Assembly: GCA_024138015.1 (NCBI GenBank)
Contig: JAMXBB010000010.1
Location: 11,690,504-11,754,503 of the forward strand
DNA: 64,000 nucleotides
From: Lumnitzera littorea
Lineage: Eukaryota; Streptophyta; Magnoliopsida; Myrtales; Combretaceae
Direction: 5' to 3'
A program made the position numbers and the translations under genes. Under the pieces are notes generated by a model. That model saw only the letters and a program-made list of their open reading frames with translations, made no database searches and had not been told where the DNA came from. Below are positions 24,985 to 35,650 of the stretch, piece after piece. Every line of letters starts with the position of its first letter. Position 1 is the first letter of the stretch.

Positions 24985-25716
24985 AGTTGTCAAAATTGCG
25001 ATTTTACCCATACGATTCTATGAGTTTACGATTTTAGATGACTCTTCCGAGTTAACTCGGGTATAAAACTTCTTTTTATATAGAAACTTATATTTTGAAT
25101 TAAGTTTATAAATAAACTTGGTAGAAACTTATATTTTTTTACCAAATTTACCAATTTTATATATCTAAATTGAAGAGACTAAAAAATTAAAAGAAAAAAA
25201 AATACAACTAGCCTTTTACAAGCTATTAACTATTAATGCATTCCAACGTCTATCCTATTCTATTCCAATTTTTTACCTCTTTCTTTCTCTCTCAATCTCT
25301 TATTTTATATTCATAGTTTTTATCCAAGTTTCAACTCCAACAAAAAAGTTCACAAAGAAAATTATATGCTTTATTTTATACTATCAATAACTTAAAATGA
25401 GTTAAAATGTTTGGTTCTTTTTAATTTACAGGTTTAAAAAGAAAGGGTAAAAGTTTAGTTTCAATTCTATTTATCCTTCTTCTGTACAAGTTAGATTATA
25501 TATTAAGAATTTTTATGGAAACAAAAACCTAATTTCTTCATTTTTTTTATTTCTATCATATATTTTAAATTTTGAATAACTACTATTAGTATATCAATAA
25601 TTTTTTAAAGCTATTTCACATAAGTTGTAAAAACTTACGTTTCTATATTTTAATTTTACATTCCGATTTTATAGACTCTCTAACAATTATAAGTAGAATC
25701 GCGAGTTTAACAACCT
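24985..25716. mobile_element. Non-autonomous TIR DNA element, about 0.73 kb
   Basis: Ends are imperfect inverted repeats of about 29 bases: left AGTTGTCAAAATTGCGATTT, right (complement) AGGTTGTTAAACTCGCGATT, continuing with TAC..ATA in both. The interior is AT-rich and non-coding. It interrupts the Copia frame between DNSWIH and KLVP; about 15 residues usual in the family are missing, so the insertion came with a small deletion or was followed by one. No convincing TSD (TGGATTCAT versus TGCTTAAAT, 5 of 9), so the superfamily is open. Confidence 0.65.
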
Positions 25717-25816
25717 TGCTTAAATTAGTACCATACAAGAAGAGCTCACCCAATTTTAAAGAAATTAGATATGAATGCTTGCTCTAAGGCTTCAAGATAA
25801 ATCTTTCGTTGGTATT
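25717..25816 (+). pseudogene. Element F pol fragment between two insertions
   Basis: Short remnant reading LLKLVPYKKSSPNFKE and, near its end, SFVG. The next residues TKWVF appear only at 34270, beyond element G. This continuity of frame independently defines the G insertion point. Confidence 0.65.
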
Positions 25817-27915
25817 TATTGAGCTTGAATTTTCAATTTTCTTATTTTAATTTGATTTAATTTCCCATTTTTTATTAATATTAAACCCTAACCCATTTAA
25901 TATTAATCATCGACTAGAATAATTGGGAAATTCTAATTTTTTTATTAAAAAAAATTTCGAAGTGTCACCCGACTTGAGTCGGGAAAAAAAAATTATGATT
26001 AATTGGGTGAATTAATTACGATTTAAATACCGGTCTTTAATCTCAATTTGATAAAAACTAGATGATTCCAAATTCAGGGTATAACCTATTAAACCTTAAT
26101 GGGCACCACTATTTATTTTCTGAAATTAAGTCTATTAATTGTTTTTTTCTAATATTTTTAAGAAAAATGAAAACCAAAAGAGAAAAAAAAACCTAAGTTT
26201 GTACAAGTTTTAATGTCATCTTGAAAGTGCCTACGTACCTGCTAGTCGGAATCAAACATCTATAGTTCTTTTTGAAAACTTTAGTATGTTGGTTTATTTT
26301 ATAAAAAAAATAATTGACTAGATTTATGTTTTTATTAACTATTTTATTTTTACTAAGAAAAATCCATAAAAGCCTAATTTTTATTCCCAATTAAAAAAAA
26401 AAAAACCTAAAATCCTAATTTTTGAAAAATCCCAAATTAGGATTTTTATTTAAAAAAAACAGCTAAGTGATAAATTTTTTTATTTTCACAAAAAACCCTA
26501 AAGACCTAAAAATGTAATTTTTACAAAATATGCAATATCTTACATGATGAATCTTTTATATAAAAAAGATGCCTAAACCATGAAAAAAAAATGCTTAACT
26601 ATACAAAAAATACCTAAATCATAGAAAAGATACTTAACTATACGAAAGATATCTTAATCATGAAAAAGATGTCTAATTATACGAAAGATGTCTAAACTAT
26701 GAAAAAAAAGTCTACACTATGGAAAAAAGCCTAACTATAAAAGATACCTAAATTATGGAAAAAATACCTAAATATAGGAAAGATATCTAAATGATAGAAA
26801 AGATGTCTAACTATACAAAAGATCTCTAAAATATGAAAAAAAAAATTCTAAACCATGGAAAAAAGCTTAACTATAAAAGATATTTAAATCATAGAAAAAA
26901 TGTCTAACTATTGAAAAGATATCTAAATCATGGAAACATTACCTAACTATATGAAAGATATTTAAACCATGTAAAAGATATCTAAACTATAATAAAAAAA
27001 AAGCCTAAATTAAGAAAAAAATGTACAGCCATAAAATATATGTCAATTAAAGATTTTTTTTATTTCGTGAGAATTTGAATAAGTGACAAAATGTTTTTTT
27101 TTTTTTATCTAGAAAACCCTAATATACCTAATGCAACTTTTCTAAATTAATACAATATGCAAAGAATGAGATTTTGTAAAATATGAGATTTTATTAAAAT
27201 ACCATTTTGAAAATATGAAATCTAAAATAAAAAAATAAATTTAACTAAAATTTAACTTAACACATGTTCACTAGACACTAACACTATAACTAACTACTAA
27301 CACCTAAAGACGTAATGAAAATAAAGAAGTTTATACAAGTCTTAAAAATAATTGCACAAAAAAAATAGTGAAATAAATAAACAAATTGCACTAAGTGAAA
27401 TAAAAAATAAATAAATAAAACAAATTATAGATAATAATTAAAAACCACTATTATATACCTAGAAGGCAAATCACACAAAGCAGACAAAAAGGAACAAATT
27501 GAATCTTGAGTCCTGTTGCACACACAACTATGGAATTGGTTTGAAGAGAGGGTTCGAGTGTGTTTTTACCAAATGTAGAATTAAATCCCCAGCTTGTGCC
27601 ATGGAATCCCTATTTATAAGATCTTTTGGATCAAATCAAATCTAAATTGATAAAGATCTAAAATAGATTCAAATATTACAAATTTTTCTTTTATTAGATT
27701 TAATATCATCATATCAGATTTTTTTTTTCAATAACTATTTAATCAAGATTTTATCTAATTAATCTTTTCGAATTTTTTTCGTTTTTATTTTTTTTTCTCT
27801 CTTTATGAAAATTTTCTATTTTTTTGTATTTTTATCATTTTTTTTAATTATTTTCTAAATTAAGACTCTAAAAACAAAGATTAAAACTACAAGGGTAAAA
27901 AATGAGATATCTACA
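25817..27915 (-). repeat. Element G 3' LTR
   Basis: Aligns with 32008-34267 from TATTGAGCTTGAA (partner TATCAAGCCTGAA) to ATCTACA (partner GTCTATA). The shared block TTGGAGTTGCCACC-like and GTGCCTACGTACC motif lie near 25960 and 26228. It contains a tandem array. Confidence 0.8.
26560..27030. repeat. Degenerate tandem array in element G 3' LTR
   Basis: Many copies of a unit close to GAAAGATATCTAAATCATGG alternating with GAAAAGATGTCTAACTATAC, giving a compound period near 40 bases. Copies drift by substitution and one-base indels. No constant spacer pattern is present. Confidence 0.8.
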
Positions 27916-28091
27916 ATTACCCCTTTTGTAATGAAGTTGGAGTAAAACTTTGCCACAAAGATAATAGAAACACCATTTTCGTCTTAGGGATGACTTTATC
28001 CTGAGAAGTACTATGATTAGCTAACTATCTTAAGGCCAACCCGTTGAGCATTTGGTGACAAAAACTCAAAAAGAACGGTAGTGAGGGTAGC

Positions 28092-28720
28092 ACCCTTGTA
28101 GGCTAGCAAGAACCCTAAATGAATGGGTAAAGTGCTCCCTAAGCTAGCCAAAACCCTAAAGAGATATTAAAACTTGGTCATGCCCCCTATAGACTGACTA
28201 ACCAAGGCGAGTGAAGCACTTCTTGAGTTGGTTGAGACCTTAAAGAGATATTGAGAACTTAGTCGTATCCCATATGGGCCAATTAACCAAGGTGAGCGAA
28301 GCGCTCTTTGAGCTGGCTAAAACCCTAGAGAGATATTGAAAACTTAGTCATACCCCTTATAAGCTAACTAACCAAGGTGGGCAAAGCACTCCTTAAGCTA
28401 AGTAAGAACTTAAAGAGATATTGAGAAACTTGGCTGTGCCACTTATAGCCTGACTAACCAAGGCAAGCGAAGCACTCCTTGAGTTAGCTAATACCTTAGA
28501 AAGATATTGAGAAACTTAGCCGTACCCCCTATGAGCTGACTAACGAAGGCGAATAAAGTGCTCTTTGAGCTGGCTAAGACCTTAAAGAGAATGGGCAAAA
28601 CACTCCTTGAGTTGGCAAAGACCCTAAAGAGAATGGGCAAAGTGCTCCTTAACTTGGCTAAGACTCTAAAAGTGAATACAGATAGGGACAGCGCTCTATG
28701 AGCTGACTAGATCCCTAAGA
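28092..28720. repeat. Tandem repeat, about 87-bp unit plus short derivatives
   Basis: About five full units begin near CTTAAAGAGATATTGAGA, contain GACTAACCAAGGCGAGCGAA and end CTCCTTGAGTTGGCTAAG. They are followed by two or three shortened units of about 42 bases in which the middle is lost (AAAGAGAATGGGCAAA). A short unit also precedes the array. Unequal exchange plus internal deletion explains this. Confidence 0.8.
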
Positions 28721-30599
28721 AACTAAATAAAGGGTAAGCACCTTAAGAAATTTATAATCGAGGAATTTAGTAAAAATCGTTTATGATATGCACAGAAGAT
28801 TTGGCCACTAAGGCTGACATGGATTTGAAAAAGAATGGAAAAAACTTATGATAAGCCTTTACTTTCTCTCCCTCTTTTCCTTTCTTTTATTTCCTTTCTC
28901 TCTCTCTCTTTTTTTTTTTCTTTTTCCATCTTAGAAGTCTACTAACGGATACAAATTCCTATTTAAGAGGCAGATGCTATAACTATGTAAGTTGTCTCAT
29001 ATCCATCCTAATTTCTAGCCTTGATACTGAGCTTCTTGGATAGTCTTTAAACATTTATTTCCTAAGGAAAAGATAACTCACAATTAGTATAGTCAAAGAG
29101 GACTTCCTTGTGCACTTTCAATCTAGATTTCACTTTTGACTACTGGTTCAAAAATTATAGTCCGATTTACAAGTGATACGCTTTGATCAATCTGTTAGGT
29201 CTTTTTAGGTTCAATATTGTGAATCGGTCCTTTAGTCAAACTGTTTCAAAAGGGAATAATGAGAGGGCTTATTTTGAAAGAAATACTTTTATCCAACCTG
29301 AGTATATAAGTCAAGAACCCTTAGGAAAAAACTAGATATGTACTTGCTCTAGTTTCAAAAATAATTTTTTATTAAAGATAAATTATCCCTTAAGATCAGA
29401 AGAGGTTTGAGTAAGGAGGTATTTGGGGTGAGGAGGTCATGTGTTTGAGATTTAAGTAGAAAGAAAGGTTTTATGGAAATTTGGAGTGTGATTCCAAAAT
29501 GGATATAGGGTTTTGTGTTGGGACTGCAATTCTGAAATGAATACCGAGTTTTGTGTTTGTAGTTGGAAATACGATTCTAAAATGAAATTTAAGACCTTGT
29601 GTTTTTAGAGCAACTTAGGCTTTTAGGCCTTGTTTAATTAGGGCTTTTCTCAAGCTCGACGTTTGGGCTTTTCTTCCTCTTTCTTTCTTTTAGTTTTTTC
29701 TTTTCTTTTCTTTCTTTTCTTTTTCTTTTTTTTTTTATTTCTTCTTTTTTCCTTTTTTCATTTCATTTATTTCTTTTCTCTCCCTAAAAGTAACTATCTC
29801 TTTTGTCGAGTTTTTGTCTCTAGATGAATCGAGGCCCTAAATCCATGGGTTTCAAGTGTATGAGCTCAAGTAAGGTATATGTGGTCTTGAGGTATTTGGA
29901 AAAGTATTGGCACTTCTTTAAAGGGAACAATTTATCTAAAATAAAAGCTATCCTTAAACTGTTATTGCTAAGATAAGTACAAACCAATTTTATCCTTCTC
30001 TCCTAATCAATAACCTTAACCTTCGAATTACCCTATTTTAAGGTGGTTCCTGACAGGATTTACATTCAAAAGGACTCTAAATTGGTTCAATAGGGTTAAC
30101 AAAGGATAATTGTGTTTGGGATTTGAAAATGAATGCCTAACTTCATTTTAGTTTACATATTAAATTCAAAATGGACTTTCTTTATGGAATGAGTCTAAAT
30201 ATCCCTCACAATTATGTCACTCAACTCTCAAAGTATTTAAGGGTTAGTATATAAGTTATAACTCGCCTCTTTTCGTTCTAAATTTTTTAAAAGTGAGTTA
30301 CCGATTCTCTACATAGGGATTGATTGACCTTAGGGTGATGACCGACCTTACTCCCTAATTCCTTGAAACATGCCTCAGTTGTGAAACAATAACTTTCAAA
30401 ATGGAATTTCAAAGACCAAATGCCCCATATCGTTCACCCCTTGACCTTCATGTGTAGTTTCAGGTCTAGTTCTTTAGAGCTCAAATAGGCTAACATTAAT
30501 GACTTTTGAAGTGGAATGGATTATGAATTACCCTTTTTGTTTGTATTGGGGATCAAGCTCAAGATAATATTTCATGGTCTCATGTTTTAACTTGGTTCA

Positions 30600-30735
30600 T
30601 GTTTAAACTAGATGGATTAGGGGTTCTAAGTTGGTTCGGCCACCTTGATGGGCCAGGGGTTCATGTTTAGTTGGCTATCTTAATAGGCTATGTGGTTCGT
30701 GTTTGAGTTAGCTACCTTAATAGGCTAAGTGATTG
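30600..30735. repeat. Short tandem repeat, about 40-bp unit
   Basis: Three to four imperfect copies built on GGTTC.TGTTT.AGTTGGCTA and CCTTAATAGGCTA. It lies inside the non-coding interior of element G. Confidence 0.65.
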
Positions 30736-31984
30736 TGTTTGCCTTAAGTCCCATAAGGATTTGTAACCATTAGCAAATTTCTTTGTTTTTTTTTTTTTTT
30801 GAAAGAGAGAGAAAAAGTTAGGGCTTTTATGTTATAGAGATCGAATGATGAAATCGAAAATGGGGAATTACTTTCTTAAGATTCTATATACAAGCCTATA
30901 GAATTTATTTACCTATAGAACAACACTACTAAAGGTCTATTTATAAAAAAGGAATTCTAAAGAATGAAAAATAAAAGACTAAACAGAGAAAATATCTGAA
31001 TCCTATTTATTCTCAATGAGAAAGGCCATTTACAATGTGCTAATATATCCAAAAAAATGAATATTTATGGCTTGTAGAATACTAAGCAAAATGGTAACTA
31101 CCTAAAATTATTTTACATGTTTGATTCTTTTCATTTTGTTGTTTTGTTTTCTTTTTTCTTTTTTATTATTTACTCTACAAAGGTTGGGCTTAACTGAATT
31201 AGGCCCAAACAAAAGCAACAAATTTTGGCTCCCATAGATGTATTAAGGCCTGCATTAAGGTAATATTTATAGGGGTTTTCTGTAAGGACAAGATGGGCCC
31301 AATGTTATTCTTAATAAATTCTTACTTATCTAGGTTGAAAAGTTGAAATTACATCTGGAGTAATCTTTGAGGCCAACAAAGTGGGTAGACATGGATCTCT
31401 TCAAAAGCCCCTTATCCTGATCTAGCCATACTTATCCAAAGAAAAATTAAAATTACAATCACAGCCTACTCTAAGCTTTACATGGAATTATTATAGGATA
31501 TTTATAGGGAAATATTACAATAGACAATTGCCCTCATTCATCGAGGTCTGCCACATTATGGGTTCTCACAATTTTATTTAAAAAAGGTTTTTATGTATGC
31601 AAAGGTAGGTTCTAAAAGTCCTCAAGTTCTGCGACCATCATGTTTTTCAAAGTAACGGTTCTGTGATCACATCTAAACTTAAGTGAAGTAGCCTAATCGG
31701 CCTTAGAAAATAGTTACCCCATAATATCTAAAACTTACACAATGACCCTCCTCCTAACATCCTAAGACGATACTTGGTTCCGACTGTATCTATCATGTAT
31801 TTATGATATAAATAATAAAATGAAATAAAGAAACCCCAACGAAAAATGTTAGTATAAAAAGAAATAAAATAAATAAATAAATAAAATAACAAACTTAAGT
31901 GTTCTTCTTTTTTATTATTATTTTTTTTACTTTCTTGAAAAATAATCCTAATTGCGGTAAATTCTAGTCGCTAGCCCTCTTGAC

Positions 31985-32005
31985 GGTCCCTAATGGAGTC
32001 GTCAA
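31985..32005 (-). other. Element G primer-site-like block
   Basis: Minus strand next to the 5' LTR reads TTGACGACTCCATTAGGGAC. It resembles the GGCGACTCC..TGGGGAC block I associate with Tat/Ogre-type elements. It is not the initiator-Met site used by the other elements here. Treated as a probable PBS only. Confidence 0.4.
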
Positions 32006-32007
32006 AC

Positions 32008-34267
32008 TATCAAGCCTGAATTATTGGTTTTCTTATTTTAATTTGATTCAATTTTCCATTTTTCGATTAATACTAAACTCGAACCTATTTAATATTAATC
32101 TTCGAATACAAAAATTGGGAAATTTCGGTTTTTTTTTATCAAAAATAACTTTTGGAGTTGCCACCCAATCGGAGTTAGGAAAAAAAATTGTAATCAATTG
32201 GATGGATTGACTACAATTTAGCTACAGTTTTTTTATTTCAATTTGATAAAAACTAGAGGATTCGAAATTCAGGGGCTAACCTATTAAACTCTAATGGGTA
32301 CTACTATTTATTTTCTGAAATTAGACTTATTCATCGAATATTGTTGTTTTCTAATATTTAAAAAAAAAATGAAAATCAAAAGAAAAAAGAAAAAAACCTA
32401 AGTTTCTACAGATTTTAACATTGTCCTAAGGTGCCTACATACTCACTAATCGAGAGCAGACGTCCGTAATTCTTTCCAAAAACTTTACTATGTTGGTTGA
32501 TTTTATAATAATTGGCCAAATTTACATTTTTATTAATCGTTTTATTTTTACTAAGAAAAATCCCTAGAAACCTAATTTTTATTCCCAATTTAAAAAAAAA
32601 AATCTAAAAACCTAATTTTTGAAAAGTACCAAATTAAGATTTTTATTTAAAAAACGGCTAAGTGATAAATTTTTTTATTTTCAAGAAAAACCCTGAAGAC
32701 CTTTTTATGAAATATGCAATATCTTACATAGTGAATCTTTTATATAGAAAAGATACCTAAATTATGAAAAAAAAAAAAAAAAGAGCCTAACTATACAAAA
32801 GATACCTAAATAATGAAAAAGATGCCTAATTATACGAAAGATATCTTAATCATGGAAAAGATGTGTAACCATACGAAAGATGTTTAAATAATGAAAAAAA
32901 GTCTAACTATAAAAGATACCTAAATCATAGAAAAGACACCTAACTATAAAAAAGATATCTAAACTATGGAAAAGATGTCTTATTATATGAAAGATATTTA
33001 AAACATAAAAAAAAAATGTCTAAACTATGGAAAAAAGCCTAACTATAAAAGATGCCTAAATCATGGAAAAAATGTCTAACTATCGGAAAAATATCTAAAC
33101 CATGGAAGCAATGCCTAATTATAAGAAAGATATCTAAACCATGGAAAAGATATCTAACTATACGAAAAATATATAAAACATGAAAAAAAAAAGTTTAAAG
33201 CATGGAAAAAAGCCTAACTATAAAAAATACCTAAATCATGGAAAATATGTCTGACTATTGGAAAGATATCTAAAATATGGAAACAATACCTAATTATAGG
33301 AAAGATATCTAAATCATGAAAAATATATCTAAACTATGAAAAAAAAGAAGAAGAAGCCTAAACTATGGAAAAAATGTCTAGCCATAAAATAAATGTCAAT
33401 TAAAGATTTTTTTTTATTTTGTGAAAATCTAAATAAGTGACAAAATGATTTTTTTATTTAGAAAACCCTAACATGCCTAATGCAACTTTTCTAAATTAAT
33501 ACAATATGCAAAGGATGAGATTGTATAAAAATTCCATTTTGAAAATATGAAATCTAAAAAAAAAAAAAATTTAACTAAAATTTAACTTAACACATGTTTA
33601 CTAGGCACTAACATTATAACTAACTACTAACACTTAAAGATGTGATGAAAATAAAAAAGTTAGTATAAGTCTTAAAAATAATTGCATATAAAAATAGTGA
33701 AATAAATAAACAAATTGCACTAAGTGAAATAAAAAAATAAAACAAACTATAGATAATAATTAAAAACCATTATTATATACTTGCAAGGTAAAGCACACAA
33801 AGTGACTAAAAGGAATGAATTGGATCTTGAGTCCTATCATGCGCATAATTGTGGAATTGGTTTGAAGTGTGGGTTCGAGTGTGTTTTTAGCAAATGTGAA
33901 ATTGAATCCCTAGCTTACGCCACACAATCCCTATTTATAAAACTCGAAAATAAATCTTTTTTATCAAATCAAATCTAAATTGATAAAAATCCAAAATAAA
34001 TTTAAATATTACAAATCTTGATTTTATTAGATTTAATGTCATTGTATTAGATTTGTTTTTTTTTTTTCAACAACTATTTAATCAAGATTCTATCTAACTA
34101 ATCTTTTTGATTTTTTTTTTCTTTTTTAGGCTTTTTTTTTTCACTTTTATGAAAATTTCCTATTTTTTTGTCGTTTTATCATTTTTCAATTTTTTTTATT
34201 ATTTTCTAAATTAGGACCCTAAAAAAAAATATTAAAACTACGAATGGGTAAAAATGAAGTGTCTATA
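32008..34267 (-). repeat. Element G 5' LTR
   Basis: Partner of 25817-27915; the roughly 160 extra bases lie mainly in the tandem array. Ends ATGAAGTGTCTATA where the other LTR ends ATGAGATATCTACA. The frames at 31980-32210 and 33781-33978 are incidental. Confidence 0.8.
32740..33380. repeat. Degenerate tandem array in element G 5' LTR
   Basis: Same compound unit as 26560-27030 but with more copies, so the two LTRs of one insertion differ in copy number. An (AAG)n-like stretch ends the array near 33345. Confidence 0.8.
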
Positions 34268-35650
34268 GTACCAAATGGGTATTCAAGAACAAATTGGATG
34301 AACATAGCAAAATTGTAAGAAACAATGTAAAATTGGTGGCAAAAGGCTCCTCCCAAGAAGAAGATATGAATTCAATGAAACTTATGTACCGATTGTTAAG
34401 TTAGATAATATCAGGCTTTTATTTACATTTGCATCTTTTAAGGGATTTAAATTATTTCAAATTGACATTAAGAGCGCTTTTTTAATTGGTTACATTAGAA
34501 AGGAGGTATATTTTGAACAACCTCCAAGTTTTAAGGATCCGTTTAAAGAAGATCATGTATATAAATTAAAAAGAACTTATATGGATTAAAACAAACTCTA
34601 CAAGCATGGTAAGAATTAGTGAATTTTTAATTAAAAATATATTCCAAAAAGGAAAAGTAGACTTGACATTATTCTTGAAACATTACAATATTGATTTGTT
34701 AATAGTCTAAATATATGTTGATGATATCATTTTCGATTCTACTAACAAATCATATCACAAGGAGTTTTCTAAGTTAATGCAAGTAGAGTTCGAGATACCC
34801 CCCTCATGGGTGAACTAAACTTTTTCTTCGAACTCTAAATAAAGAAAATAGAAGATGGGATCTTTATGCACCAAGAAAAGTATACAAGACAAATCCTAAA
34901 GAAGTTTAGACTCGAAAATGTGAAAAGTACTACTACTCCTATATCCACTTCTACAAGATTAGATCCAGATTATTTGGGTCAGAAAATTAATGAAAAATTA
35001 TATAGAAATTTGATTAGATTCTTATTATACTTAATTGCTTCACTACCTAGTATATTATTCAGTATGTGTGTCTATGCTCGATTCCAATTAAAACCAATTG
35101 AAATGCAGTTAGCGACTGTGAAATGTATTTTTAAGTATATATCTTGCACAACTAATTTGGGAATCTGATACCTAAAAATCAAATTTTTTTATTTAATTGG
35201 TTATTCAAATGCCGATTATGCAAGCTATAAGATAGATAGAAAAAGTACCTTCGATACTTGCTAGTTTTTAGGAGACAAGTTGGTTTCTTAATTCTCTAAG
35301 AAGCAAAACGTTGTCACGTTCTCCACAATTGAAGCTAAATGCATTTTAATTGGTAATTGGTAGTAGCTTTGCACAAATTCTTTAGATCAAACAACAATTG
35401 TCTGATTATGGTTTGGATTTTAAAAAATTCCTATAAAATTTGATAACATAAGTGCAATTAATTTAACAAAAAAATCCTATGTATCATTCTAAGTCGAAGC
35501 ATATAGAAATGGGACGCCACTTTATAAGGGATCGTGCTAATAATGGTGATATCAATATAGAATTTGTTTTCATAGATAATCAATTGGTTGACATTTTTAC
35601 ATCTTTAGATAAAATAAAGTTTAAATATATAAGGAATGAAATTGATGTGT
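34268..35650 (+). pseudogene. Element F reverse transcriptase and RNase H (plus strand)
   Basis: Ty1/Copia RT begins TKWVFKNKLDEHSKIVRNNV, with VAKGSSQEED, QIDIKSAF-like LTLRALF in a shifted frame, EVYFEQPPSF (about 34510) and IYVDDIIF, the catalytic motif (about 34711-34734). The codon before it is TAA (34708-34710) where the family has Gln. RNase H follows, ending with HSKSKHIEMGRHFIRD and VFIDNQLVDIFTS (35479-35630). The open pieces 34866-35168 and 35479-35679 are separated by stops and frameshifts. It is cut at 35650 by solo LTR C2. Confidence 0.85.

Larger units (their letters stand above)
27916..32007 (-). other. Element G interior, non-coding
   Basis: About 4.1 kb with no long frame on either strand and no retroviral motif. 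It holds two tandem-repeat blocks (28092-28720 and 30600-30735) and two long pyrimidine tracts on the plus strand (28860-28925 and 29675-29765). The minus-strand purine tract CAAAAGGGGT at 27919-27928 is the likely PPT. Confidence 0.7.
25817..34267 (-). mobile_element. Element G: non-coding LTR element with tandem repeats
   Basis: LTRs of 2.1 and 2.26 kb (25817-27915, 32008-34267) flank 4.1 kb without any gag or pol motif. Inserted in the F pol frame with target duplication GTATT (25812-25816) and GTACC (34268-34272), the differences being C to T. On the minus strand the LTR starts TGTAGATATCTCATTTTT and ends near CTCAATA. A purine tract (27919-27928) and a PBS-like block (31985-32005) support minus orientation. 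The TGTAGA start, a block resembling TGGCGACTCC.CTGGGGAC and interior tandem repeats recall Tat/Ogre-type Gypsy elements; this lineage is inferred. It is non-autonomous. Confidence 0.8.

Noticed and set aside
26560..27030. Dense short repeats that could suggest a CRISPR-like array
   Set aside because: Units are degenerate and contiguous without unique spacers, occur in both LTRs of a plant retroelement, and no cas-like gene is present.
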